Shown piece after piece: positions 17,898 to 26,406 of a stretch of DNA of 64,000 bases. This DNA comes from Mucilaginibacter daejeonensis (lineage in GTDB: Bacteria; Bacteroidota; Bacteroidia; Sphingobacteriales; Sphingobacteriaceae). The stretch lies in assembly GCF_020783335.1 (NCBI RefSeq), contig NZ_CP086068.1, forward strand, positions 3,410,001 to 3,474,000. The letters run 5' to 3'. The position numbers were made by a program, and so were the translations under genes. The notes under the pieces are model-generated. The model had not been told where the DNA came from, made no database searches, and was given only the letters and a program-made list of their open reading frames with translations. The first letter of the stretch is position 1. Each line of letters begins with the position of its first letter.

Positions 17898-18818
17898 ATG
17901 AAAAAGAACATCCTGCCTATCGCCGTTCTTTTGAGTGCCCTGGCACTGGCCTCCTGCTCAACGCCCAACCAACTGGCGTCAAGCAAAAATGCCAACGACG
18001 ACGTTTACTTCAGCAAGGCCGAAGCAGGCGACGCACCGGTTTACCGTCAGCCAATACGCGATGAGGATCGTTACGTGAATACCAACAGTGATGATGACGA
18101 TTACTATTACTACGATAGCTATTCATCACGCATCAACCGTTTTGCATACAACACACCATTTGATTATTACGACGATTACTACTACGGATATAGCTCACCC
18201 TATGGATACGGCAATTACGCTTACAGCCCTTGGGGCTACGGTGGTTTAGGCTGGGGTGGTTACGGCGGTGGCTGGGGCATTGGTTTAGGCTTCGGCTACG
18301 GCGGCTGGGGTTACAGTCCATGGGGTTGGGGCGGTGGTTTTGGCTATAGCCCTTGGGGTTACGGCTACGGCGGCTACTATCCTTACTCATACTGGGGTAC
18401 CGGTTATGGTTACGGCGGTGGTTACTGGGGTGGCGTATCGGCTAACAACGTTGTACGGTCAAGACCTTACCGCGGCGCTGGTTTCCCTACCTCAACAATG
18501 GGTGGCCGTACCTCAACTGCACGCCCTACAGGTTACGCAGGCAACTATCCTAATACCATGAGCTATCCGGGCCGCAGGCCACAGATCGGCTATGGCAATA
18601 ACGGTGGCTATTCTAATGGCACTTCATACAGCGGCGGCCGTCCGGGCCGTGGTGGCGATGGAAGTCAACCATCTTACCGTCCTACCCGTTCGGAAGTTAG
18701 CCGTCCGCAACCTCAACCAACTTTTGACAGAGGTTCTACACAAAGTTCATCTCCAAGCTTCGGCGGTGGTGGTGGTGGCGGCGGTAGCCGTGGTGGTGGC
18801 CGTCCGTCAAGACCTTAA
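17898..18818 (+). CDS. Gly/Tyr-rich low-complexity lipoprotein
   Basis: I start at the ATG at 17898 because it begins a clear lipoprotein signal (ALASC, Cys20); the frame is open from 17862. After an acidic segment with repeated Asp/Tyr (DDDDYYYYDSYSSR) comes a roughly 90-residue tract built almost entirely of Gly, Tyr, Trp, Ser and Pro (units such as GYGGWGYSPWGW), then a Gly/Arg/Ser/Pro tail ending in a run of Gly. It is probably an exposed, unstructured or adhesive envelope protein. It sits 20 bases upstream of an OmpP1-type porin gene and should be co-transcribed with it. Confidence 0.75.
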   Translation: MKKNILPIAVLLSALALASCSTPNQLASSKNANDDVYFSKAEAGDAPVYRQPIRDEDRYVNTNSDDDDYYYYDSYSSRINRFAYNTPFDYYDDYYYGYSSPYGYGNYAYSPWGYGGLGWGGYGGGWGIGLGFGYGGWGYSPWGWGGGFGYSPWGYGYGGYYPYSYWGTGYGYGGGYWGGVSANNVVRSRPYRGAGFPTSTMGGRTSTARPTGYAGNYPNTMSYPGRRPQIGYGNNGGYSNGTSYSGGRPGRGGDGSQPSYRPTRSEVSRPQPQPTFDRGSTQSSSPSFGGGGGGGGSRGGGRPSRP

Positions 18819-18838
18819 TTCTTATTGCATTTACGCTC

Positions 18839-20308
18839 ATGAAGATCAAATATCTACTAATGGCAATGGCTACAGTAGCCATTAGCCAGAATGCCTCTGC
18901 CCAATATTCGCAGGATGCGATCCGGTTCTCGGGTAGCCAGGTCGGTTCTACATCACGCATCAAAGCCATCGGCGATGCCAACATAGCGGTGGGTGGCGAC
19001 CTTACTTCCATTGGTGGCAACCCAGCGGGTCTGGGTTTCTTTACCCGCTCGGAGGCTAGCATTACGCCAGAGTTCAACCAGTCGCGCGCTACAGGTTCAT
19101 ACCTTAACGCCACCACAAAAGATAAACGCAACGACGGCAACTTTAACAATGCCTCGATCGTGTTCTATGGCCAATTGAACAAACAACGCGGTGAGGACAA
19201 GACCCACGGTTGGCTATCGGTCAACTTTGGCGCCAACTATGTTCGCACTAATAACTTTTACCAGAACACTTATTACTCTGGGGTGAACGGCTCGAGCTCC
19301 ATAGCTGACTATTATGCTAACCTGGCCAACCAAGCACTTGATAACGGCTACAGCCTTGACGGTTATTTGGAAGGTTGGGCACGTGATCAGCGACTGATCA
19401 ATTTGAACAGCAGCAACTTTTACGAACCGTCTACCACCCTTGGTGGCACACAGTCTAACCTAATTACTGCTACCGGCGGCCAAACTGAGTATAACTTTTC
19501 GTTCGGTGCTAATTACAGCAACAAACTTTATATTGGTGCAGGATTCGGCATCACGAATATCCGTTATAACTACAATTCGCAGTTCACTGAAGATAACTAT
19601 GAATATGTTAACGTGAACAAGGACTTTGTTTCGACCTATACTCGCGACCAGGTGACCAAAGGTAATGGCTTTAACGGTCGTTTAGGTTTGATCTATAAAC
19701 CTGTTGAGGCAGTGCGTATCGGTGCTACCGTGACCACTCCTACCTGGTACAATATCGATGATAGCAGTTACGAAGGCTTAAGCACTACGTATCAAGGCGA
19801 GGCCCGCCGTACCGCAGGTTCAACCTACCCTGCAAGCTACAACTTACGTACACCATTCAAAGTTGGTGGTGGTTTAGCCATATTTGCAGGTAAATACGGT
19901 TTCATCACCGGCGATGTAGAGTACCTTGACTACAGCAGTGCAAAACTGAGCAGTAATGATTTTGATGTTTCGCAGGACAATGCCGACATCAAGCGCTACT
20001 ATGGTTCAGCAGTAAATGCCCGCTTTGGTGCGGAAGCCCGCATACCTGGCAACTTCTTTTTGCGTGGTGGCTACGGTATACAAGGCAACCCGGTTAAAAA
20101 CGATGCCACTGCAAAAGTTGGCAGCGATGTGAAGACCATTAGCGGTGGTTTAGGTTACCGTTTTGGTGATTACTACATTGATGCTACTTACGTGAACGTT
20201 AAACGTTCGGCCACCCAATATCCATATGAGATCGGTGACCTGAGCCCTGCAGCAGCTCTGAAATACAACAACAATAACCTATTCCTAACCTTAGGTATCA
20301 GATTCTAA
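18839..20308 (+). CDS. outer-membrane OmpP1/FadL-type transport protein
   Basis: A 489-residue beta-barrel with a signal peptide (about 1-22, NASAQ). The start of the mature part, AIRFSGSQVGSTSRIKAIGDANIAVGGD followed by IGGNPAGLGFF, is the typical N-terminus of OmpP1/FadL/TodX-family channels, which pass hydrophobic compounds. The sequence alternates short strands with polar loops and ends in the aromatic strand LFLTLGIRF, the usual barrel C-terminus. The upstream Gly/Tyr-rich lipoprotein is its likely operon partner, and the unit ends at the hairpin at 20325-20365. Confidence 0.85.
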   Translation: MKIKYLLMAMATVAISQNASAQYSQDAIRFSGSQVGSTSRIKAIGDANIAVGGDLTSIGGNPAGLGFFTRSEASITPEFNQSRATGSYLNATTKDKRNDGNFNNASIVFYGQLNKQRGEDKTHGWLSVNFGANYVRTNNFYQNTYYSGVNGSSSIADYYANLANQALDNGYSLDGYLEGWARDQRLINLNSSNFYEPSTTLGGTQSNLITATGGQTEYNFSFGANYSNKLYIGAGFGITNIRYNYNSQFTEDNYEYVNVNKDFVSTYTRDQVTKGNGFNGRLGLIYKPVEAVRIGATVTTPTWYNIDDSSYEGLSTTYQGEARRTAGSTYPASYNLRTPFKVGGGLAIFAGKYGFITGDVEYLDYSSAKLSSNDFDVSQDNADIKRYYGSAVNARFGAEARIPGNFFLRGGYGIQGNPVKNDATAKVGSDVKTISGGLGYRFGDYYIDATYVNVKRSATQYPYEIGDLSPAAALKYNNNNLFLTLGIRF

Positions 20309-20324
20309 CAGTTGTTCATCCGAT

Positions 20325-20365
20325 AAAAAGAAAGGGCCCCGGAATATCCGGAGCCCTTTCTTTTT
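20325..20365. terminator. bidirectional intrinsic terminator
   Basis: A near-perfect stem of about 18 base pairs with a short AATAT loop, an A run on the left and a T run on the right. It ends both the porin transcript (plus) and the dps transcript (minus). Confidence 0.9.
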
Positions 20366-20406
20366 GGTTTGACGGTCAGCTCAATTTTGATGACCTTCCT
20401 AATTCC

Positions 20407-20886
20407 TTAATCCTCGTTCACAAATGAACGCAGCATCCAAGTGTTCTTCTCTTTATATTGCATAAAGCGGTTCACCATATCGTTTGTACCATCGTCACCT
20501 GCATCGGCGGTGATGTCCAAGATACGGCGCTCTAACTCTATCAATGAGGCCATATCGGCGATCAGTGCACGTACCAGGTCTTTGTCTGACACACCTACGG
20601 TATCCATCTCCTTCAATTTAGAATTGGTGATGTAGTCGTTAAAGGTGCTATATGGTGGTTTGCCTAGTGTAAGGATACGCTCGGCCAACTCATCAATGGT
20701 GGTCAGTGCCTCGGTATAGAGCTCCTCAAATTTAACGTGCAGGGTAAAAAAGTTAGTGCCTTTCACGTTCCAGTGGCAACCACGTAATTTTTGATAGTGT
20801 ATATGGTAATTGGCCAGTAGCTCGTTCAGGTGATCCACTACGGGGCGAACTTCTTTTTCGTCAAGGCTTATCTCTTTAGCATCCAT
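20407..20886 (-). CDS. dps: Dps-family ferritin-like DNA-protection protein
   Basis: A 159-residue protein of the normal Dps length. The ferroxidase and family motifs are present: YHIHYQKLRGCHWNVKG, then FFTLHVKFEELYTEALTTID and ELAERI. Dps forms a dodecameric cage that oxidises and stores iron, protecting DNA in starvation or peroxide stress. It is monocistronic, convergent with the porin gene over a shared terminator. A basic N-terminal tail for direct DNA binding is not obvious, so protection may be mainly through iron removal. Confidence 0.95.
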   Translation of the reverse strand: MDAKEISLDEKEVRPVVDHLNELLANYHIHYQKLRGCHWNVKGTNFFTLHVKFEELYTEALTTIDELAERILTLGKPPYSTFNDYITNSKLKEMDTVGVSDKDLVRALIADMASLIELERRILDITADAGDDGTNDMVNRFMQYKEKNTWMLRSFVNED

Positions 20887-20993
20887 GATAATAATGTATT
20901 TTTAAAAGTTAAAATCTCAACACAAACGCATAGCAACTGTTTTAAAAGCCGGCAAATTATTGGCAGCCCAAATAAAAGAATTACATTTAAACC

Positions 20994-21755
20994 ATGACGC
21001 TGTTCAAACTACTGGTTGCCGAGCATTTTAGCGGGCAGATCTGGCGCATGGAGATCGACCACATCAGCCATACGCTGTTCGCCGAAGTACGCGATCAGTC
21101 TGCCCGTAAAGTAAGTTTTGCAGCGATCAGTTTAAACAACGGTAAAACGTACTTTAAAGATAACACCATCGATGAAAGCTGGCTCACCGGTATCGAGACC
21201 GCTTATAACGGTGTGTTGTTGCTTCACTACTATCAGGCCGCAGGCAGCCCTGCCCACAAAGGACTTGCCGGTGTGGACGGAACGACCGGCCGTGTACTAT
21301 GGCAAAATTTCAATTATACCTTTGATCATCTCACCGTGAATGGCCCTGTGGTATTTGACGCCCGCATACAACCACCTCGTTATCAGGTGATGGATATATT
21401 TACGGGAGTGTTAGAGCGACAGATGACACCGGTAACTGATAGTATACCTGACTCGCCCATCAGCGTACCGCACAGCATGCCAGCGCCGCCAAACCTACCC
21501 AAATTGCCGGCAGCCCCCTACCACAACATTGTTCATTACCTTGAATACAATGATCTGATAATTGTATCTTTGCACACGCTTTGGGCCGATCAGCTAAAGC
21601 AATGTTTGTACATCGTTAAAGGTAACGAAGTGGTGTTCGAAGATATATTGAACACCAATATACAAAAGTTGCAGCCCGAGGCGTTCGTATTATACCGTGA
21701 CCAACTCATCTACTTAAAAGATAAGGTGGAAATTAAGGTGCTTAATTTAAGCTGA
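20994..21755 (+). CDS. DUF4905-like protein
   Basis: A 253-residue cytoplasmic protein without a signal peptide. The pattern of beta-propeller-like strands (IWRMEIDHISHTLFAEVRD, LAGVDGTTGRVLWQNFNYTF) fits DUF4905, a Bacteroidota family of unknown function; that assignment is from memory of the family. The -7-like TACATTTA just upstream differs from TAnnTTTG by one base. The LysM gene follows after 14 bases and the uridine kinase overlaps that gene, so the three form one operon. Confidence 0.65.
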   Translation: MTLFKLLVAEHFSGQIWRMEIDHISHTLFAEVRDQSARKVSFAAISLNNGKTYFKDNTIDESWLTGIETAYNGVLLLHYYQAAGSPAHKGLAGVDGTTGRVLWQNFNYTFDHLTVNGPVVFDARIQPPRYQVMDIFTGVLERQMTPVTDSIPDSPISVPHSMPAPPNLPKLPAAPYHNIVHYLEYNDLIIVSLHTLWADQLKQCLYIVKGNEVVFEDILNTNIQKLQPEAFVLYRDQLIYLKDKVEIKVLNLS

Positions 21756-21769
21756 CAGGTTTTTAGAAC

Positions 21770-22714
21770 ATGAAATTAAAAATTACTGTACTGGCCGGCG
21801 CATTGTCTTTCTTCGCTGCGCCGCTCATAGCCCGTCCCCTGCTCGACTCCATTGGCGTGGAGAACAAGGATGGCAAAAAAGTGATCCTACATAAACTCGA
21901 TCCTAAAGAAAGTTACTATTCACTCGGCCGCAAATACAACGTTAAGCCCGGCGCCATTATGCAGTTCAACAACAACGCCGCGCTTAAGATAGGCGATGTG
22001 GTGAAAGTGCCTACCGAGCTGCCTTTTATTTCAGCAGCGCCTGTTGTGGCAACACAACCGTCGGCACCAGCCGGTGGCTCAGCTACCGAATACAAGGTAT
22101 CGCAAGGCGAAACGCTATATGCGATCTCGCGCCGCTTTGGTGTTCGTGTGGAAGACATCATCGCTCAAAATGGGTTGAAAAGCAACAGCCTGCACCCTGG
22201 TCAGGTATTGAGGATCAGTGGTGCATCAGCGTCTACCGCTCCACAGAATAATACTGTTGTGACCAATGCACCTGCACAAGCCAATACGCCGCCTGCTCAG
22301 CAACAACAAACGCCGGCCCCGGTGATAGCCCCACGGCCAGATACCGCTAAGCGCGATACCACCGCCGTAACGCATCCTGACAGTACTGCCGTGAACCGCC
22401 CTTTGCCGGCCAACCGTTACGGTATTACCGAGCGTAATGAAAAAGGTGTGGCGACCTTTATTGACGACGCCGGACTTGACCCGAACAAAAAACTGGTATT
22501 ACACCGTACCGCACCTGTGGGCACTGTGTTAAAGATCACCAACCCCATGACCAACCGCACCACTTTTGCCAAGGTGGTAGGCCGCTTTACCGATAACGAG
22601 ATGACCAAAGATGTGGTCGTCGTACTTACTAAGAGTGCTGCCGATGCTCTGGGTGCATTAGATAAACGCTTTTACGTGAACATTAGCTACGGAATGCCTA
22701 CTAATGAACAATAA
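21770..22714 (+). CDS. double-LysM protein with C-terminal RlpA-like (DPBB) domain
   Basis: A 314-residue secreted protein: signal peptide (1-21), first LysM-like repeat (about 36-80, ESYYSLGRKYNVKPGAIMQF), second LysM (about 104-150, TEYKVSQGETLYAISRRF), a Pro/Gln/Thr-rich linker, and a C-terminal double-psi beta-barrel (about 217-310, including EKGVATFIDDAGLDPNKK and APVGTVLKITNPMTN). LysM binds peptidoglycan; RlpA-like DPBB domains are sometimes lytic, but the catalytic Asp/His pair is not clearly conserved here. The end overlaps the uridine kinase start by 11 bases. Confidence 0.85.
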   Translation: MKLKITVLAGALSFFAAPLIARPLLDSIGVENKDGKKVILHKLDPKESYYSLGRKYNVKPGAIMQFNNNAALKIGDVVKVPTELPFISAAPVVATQPSAPAGGSATEYKVSQGETLYAISRRFGVRVEDIIAQNGLKSNSLHPGQVLRISGASASTAPQNNTVVTNAPAQANTPPAQQQQTPAPVIAPRPDTAKRDTTAVTHPDSTAVNRPLPANRYGITERNEKGVATFIDDAGLDPNKKLVLHRTAPVGTVLKITNPMTNRTTFAKVVGRFTDNEMTKDVVVVLTKSAADALGALDKRFYVNISYGMPTNEQ

Positions 22715-23351
22715 GCCTTATTTGATCGGGATAGCCGGAGGTAGCGGATCCGGTAAGACCTTTTTTTTAAAATGTTTCCTTGAACATTTTTCGGCCGAGG
22801 AAGTCTGTCTGGTATCGCAAGATGATTATTACATCCCTGTGGCCCACACCATGACGGCCGAGGAGAACAAGCTATACAACTTCGACCTGCCATCCACCAT
22901 TGATATGGACCATTTTCACCGGGACATTTCAAGCCTGATGAACAATGAGCCGATCCTTAAGGAAGAGTATACTTTCAACAATCCGAACGCTAAGCCGAAA
23001 ACGCTCGAGATCAAGCCTGCGCCTATCCTGATCGTGGAGGGCTTGTTCATTTTGCACTTTGAAGATATTGCCAGCAAACTTGACCTCAAGATCTTTATCG
23101 ATTCGGCCGAGGAAGTGGCCTTGCAGCGCCGCCTAAAGCGTGACCTGAACGAGCGTGGCTACTCTAACGAAGATGTGCTTTACAAATGGCACAACCATGT
23201 GGTGCCTTCATATAAGGAATTCCTATTGCCTTACCGCGAAACCTGCGATAAGATCGTGATCAACGATACCAATAACGCAGAGGACATCATCAAGATAACC
23301 GATGATATATCTGATGAACTGCGCGAAAAGCTGTTCGGCGAGAAGCACTGA
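22704..23351 (+). CDS. udk: uridine kinase-type nucleoside kinase
   Basis: A 215-residue P-loop kinase with Walker A GGSGSGKT at residues 12-19, the substrate-side segment SQDDYYIPV, the NFDLPSTIDMDHF stretch, and ILIVEGLFIL, as in the uridine kinase/phosphoribulokinase family. It should phosphorylate uridine or cytidine in pyrimidine salvage. The start ATG lies inside the end of the LysM gene (11-base overlap), so translation is probably coupled. A GC-rich hairpin (23371-23397) follows the stop. Confidence 0.88.
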   Translation: MNNKPYLIGIAGGSGSGKTFFLKCFLEHFSAEEVCLVSQDDYYIPVAHTMTAEENKLYNFDLPSTIDMDHFHRDISSLMNNEPILKEEYTFNNPNAKPKTLEIKPAPILIVEGLFILHFEDIASKLDLKIFIDSAEEVALQRRLKRDLNERGYSNEDVLYKWHNHVVPSYKEFLLPYRETCDKIVINDTNNAEDIIKITDDISDELREKLFGEKH

Positions 23352-23800
23352 TATTTTACTGATCATGACGGCCCGGGTGCATGCCATTGCGCCGGGCTCT
23401 TCAAAACATTTGATCAGCCCCAAAGTTATCCTGTATAGTTAAAGTATTTGACCATACATGAAAGCTTATCTTTCTTTCCCTCATATTTCGAACTATCCCA
23501 CCGGCTTTAGCGGCTTGCTATTTGGTGCCGCCGACCGAGGGTTGATCTGCCTGCGAAATTCTATTTGCATTCCTTTTAGTGTCGTTGATCAGTCCGCGGT
23601 TGCCAGCAATGCTGACGGTCCTGAACGTTCCTTTACAGAGGTGTCATACCGGCAGATCGGTCATAAGACCGTTATGGGATATGTATCAAAAACATATCAG
23701 TTTTAAATTTTTTGTGGTGTTTTCATCATAAAGTTGTAATATCACACATTTTATCAAGTACACTACAATTGAGTGTACATTTGTACCGTTCGATGTTAAA
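23352..23800. other. 449-base stretch without a convincing gene
   Basis: After the uridine kinase stop a GCCCGG/CCGGGC hairpin (23371-23397) could end the transcript, though no T run follows. A frame at 23458-23706 has no recognisable features and I do not call it. A short CGGTC/GACCG stem and a GATATGT/ACATATC stem (near 23658-23699) precede an AT-rich region and the mqo promoter element. Confidence 0.5.
23776..23783 (+). promoter_or_regulatory. -7 promoter element of mqo
   Basis: TACATTTG is an exact match to the Bacteroidota -7 consensus TAnnTTTG, 17 bases before the mqo start. No clear TTG -33 element lies 19 bases upstream, so recognition may need an activator. Confidence 0.5.
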
Positions 23801-25303
23801 ATGACCAACAATTCGTATACCCCCGATACCGTTACCGATGTAGTGCTGATAGGCGCTGGTATCATGAGCGCCACCCTTGGCGTGATGCTGAAAGAACTGC
23901 AGCCCGACCTGACCATCGAGATATTTGAACGACTGGATGTGATGGCCGCCGAAAGTTCTGATGCGATGAATAACGCCGGCACGGGCCACTCCGCTTTTTG
24001 CGAGCTGAACTACACACCGCAATTACAGGATGGCACGGTCGACATCTCTAAAGCGATCAAGATCGCCGAACAGTTCGAGGTATCAAAGGAATTTTGGTCG
24101 TTCCTGATCGATAAAAAGATCATCGCTTCTCCCCGTTCGTTCATCAATGCGGTACCGCACATGAGCTTTGTATGGGGCGATGAGAACGTAAGCTATTTAC
24201 GCAAACGCTTCGAGGCGCTGTCCAAACATCATTTCTTTGCTGATATGGCGTACTCGGAAGATACCAAACAACTATTGGATTGGATACCATTGGTAATGGA
24301 AGGCCGCGACCCGAATGAAAAAGTATCGGCCAACCGTATGGACCTGGGCACCGATGTTAACTTCGGCGCGCTGACCAATAGCTTATTTAATTACCTGAAA
24401 CAACAGCCAGGCGTTAACCTGCACCTGAGCCATGAAGTACGTGGTGTTGACCGTGATAAAAAAGACGGTAGCTGGCGCTTACGCGTAAAAGACCTTAAAG
24501 GTGGTACGAAACGCAAATTGAAAGCCAAATTCGTATTTGTTGGTGCCGGTGGCGGCGCATTGCATTTATTGCAAAAATCGAACATACCGGAAAGCAGAGG
24601 CTTTGGTGGTTTCCCTGTAAGTGGACAGTGGCTGGTTTGCCACAACCCTCAGGTGATCGAGCGTCATCAAGCCAAGGTTTATGGTAAAGCATCAGTAGGT
24701 TCGCCGCCAATGTCTGTCCCTCACCTGGACACCCGTATGATCAATGGCAAAAAAGCTTTACTGTTCGGTCCTTACGCTGGTTTCTCAACTCGCTTTTTAA
24801 AGAACGGCTCCTTGCTGGACCTATTCACCTCGATCAAACCGGGCAACATCTTCCCAATGATCAAGGCAGGTATCGATAACATCCCTTTGACCAAATACCT
24901 TATCGGTCAGGTCACCCAATCGCAAGAGGACCGTGTGGCCGCACTGCGAGATTACTTCCCTAATGTGAAAGGCGAGGACTGGGATCTTGATATTGCCGGC
25001 CAACGTGTACAGGTGATCAAAAAAGACCCTAAACGCGGCGGTGTGTTAGAATTCGGTACCGAAGTGGTAGCTGCAGCCGATGGCAGTATAGCAGCCCTGC
25101 TGGGTGCTTCTCCGGGCGCATCTACGGCGGTATCGATCATGGTACAACTGATCGAGCGTTGCTTCAAAGCCCAGGCCCAAACTCCTGAATGGAAAGAGAA
25201 GCTGAAAGGCATGATCCCATCGTACGGGCAATCGCTGGCCAAGAACGCAGCATTGGCCAATGAGACACGTGAGCGTACCAGCAAGGCGTTACAATTAGCA
25301 TAA
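23801..25303 (+). CDS. mqo: malate:quinone oxidoreductase
   Basis: A 500-residue FAD enzyme of the normal Mqo length. The dinucleotide-binding motif is DVVLIGAGIMSATLGVML near the N-terminus, followed by family stretches NNAGTGHSAFCELNYTP, VFVGAGGGALHLLQKS, and ESRGFGGFPVSGQWLVC. It oxidises malate to oxaloacetate and passes electrons to the quinone pool at the membrane, bypassing NAD-linked malate dehydrogenase. The gene is monocistronic and ends at a strong hairpin shared with cydB. The quinol it makes could be used by the cytochrome bd oxidase encoded next door. Confidence 0.96.
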   Translation: MTNNSYTPDTVTDVVLIGAGIMSATLGVMLKELQPDLTIEIFERLDVMAAESSDAMNNAGTGHSAFCELNYTPQLQDGTVDISKAIKIAEQFEVSKEFWSFLIDKKIIASPRSFINAVPHMSFVWGDENVSYLRKRFEALSKHHFFADMAYSEDTKQLLDWIPLVMEGRDPNEKVSANRMDLGTDVNFGALTNSLFNYLKQQPGVNLHLSHEVRGVDRDKKDGSWRLRVKDLKGGTKRKLKAKFVFVGAGGGALHLLQKSNIPESRGFGGFPVSGQWLVCHNPQVIERHQAKVYGKASVGSPPMSVPHLDTRMINGKKALLFGPYAGFSTRFLKNGSLLDLFTSIKPGNIFPMIKAGIDNIPLTKYLIGQVTQSQEDRVAALRDYFPNVKGEDWDLDIAGQRVQVIKKDPKRGGVLEFGTEVVAAADGSIAALLGASPGASTAVSIMVQLIERCFKAQAQTPEWKEKLKGMIPSYGQSLAKNAALANETRERTSKALQLA

Positions 25304-25322
25304 CGAAAACGTAGATCCGTAT

Positions 25323-25363
25323 AAAAGAAAAGCGCCTCTTATATCAAGAGGCGCTTTTCTTTT
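25323..25363. terminator. bidirectional intrinsic terminator
   Basis: A perfect 18-base-pair stem (25323-25340 with 25346-25363) around a 5-base loop, A-rich on the left and T-rich on the right. It serves mqo (plus) and cydAB (minus). Confidence 0.93.
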
Positions 25364-25379
25364 ATACCAACGCACAAGA

Positions 25380-26405
25380 TCAGTGCTCCACAAAGCTGCC
25401 TTTGTGCCGGTCCTTTTGGAAGCTGTAGTACAGGTAAAATAACGCCGGTAGTATGAAAAGGCTACCGATCAACAAGGCCCAGGCTAACGCCGTCATAGTG
25501 GCTTGAGGTGCCTGATGTTTCAGGAGCGACAGGTGTTGGCCGTTCTTGAGGATGAGCAGATCAGGGAAATGCACATAGCTCACCGCCAGTAAGATCATAC
25601 TCGCCTGGAAGCCCGCCAAAATACGCGGTATCACCGTACGCCCGCGGCTGATTAGGAACCACATCACCAGTAATGATATAGAGGCGGCTATAATAGCCGT
25701 AAGTCCCACCGCGTTACCTAGTACCCAGGTCAGTAATGGTACATGCTCTACCACCGAGGCTATAAATACTAACCCACCGCATAGTACGGCCACCACGTTC
25801 CATAGACGGGCTTTACGGATGAAGCTGTTGCGGTCGTCACCAGGCTTAGCCTCTCCTATCAGGTATACGGATGCCAGATAGCCACACAAGGCCACGGTGA
25901 ACAGCCCAATGGTCACCGAGAACCAGTTGAGCCACACGAACACGTAAGATTGCAGAAAGCTCGTGCTTTCCGTATCTACACGGCCCGACAGCATGCTACC
26001 GGCAATTATACCCACGAACAATGGGGTCACTACACTGGAGTACAAAAAAATGCGGTTATAAATGCCTTGCATCTCGTCTACCACAGCATCATAATTCCTG
26101 AACACAAAGGCGGTACCGCGTGCCGTGATCCCCAGCAGCATGACCACTAACGGAATATGCAGGTATATCGACATGGTGCTATAAATGACCGGGAACCCCA
26201 CGAATAAGATCACCACCGCAATGATGAGCCACATGTGATTGGCCTCCCATATAGGTCCTATGGCCTCATAAGCCGTACGCCGTGTACGGTGCCGGTTAGG
26301 TGCGGATGTAAAGAGTTCAATGATACCTGCGCCAAAATCGGCTCCACCCAACACCAGGTAAAGCAGTATGGAGAGCCATAAAAATCCGATGATCACGTAT
26401 TCCAT
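25380..26405 (-). CDS. cydB: cytochrome bd quinol oxidase subunit II
   Basis: A 341-residue membrane protein with about eight hydrophobic helices, starting LWLSILLYLVLGGADFGAGI, the standard CydB N-terminus, and containing ANHMWLIIAVVILFVGFP. CydB pairs with CydA to form the bd-type terminal oxidase, which reduces oxygen with high affinity without pumping protons. It starts one base after the cydA stop, so the two are translated together. Confidence 0.96.
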   Translation of the reverse strand: MEYVIIGFLWLSILLYLVLGGADFGAGIIELFTSAPNRHRTRRTAYEAIGPIWEANHMWLIIAVVILFVGFPVIYSTMSIYLHIPLVVMLLGITARGTAFVFRNYDAVVDEMQGIYNRIFLYSSVVTPLFVGIIAGSMLSGRVDTESTSFLQSYVFVWLNWFSVTIGLFTVALCGYLASVYLIGEAKPGDDRNSFIRKARLWNVVAVLCGGLVFIASVVEHVPLLTWVLGNAVGLTAIIAASISLLVMWFLISRGRTVIPRILAGFQASMILLAVSYVHFPDLLILKNGQHLSLLKHQAPQATMTALAWALLIGSLFILPALFYLYYSFQKDRHKGSFVEH

Positions 26406-26406
26406 A

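Noticed and set aside
23458..23706. An 82-residue frame between udk and mqo
   Set aside because: No family, signal peptide or promoter supports it, and its 3' part runs through two short hairpins and into the upstream region of mqo.
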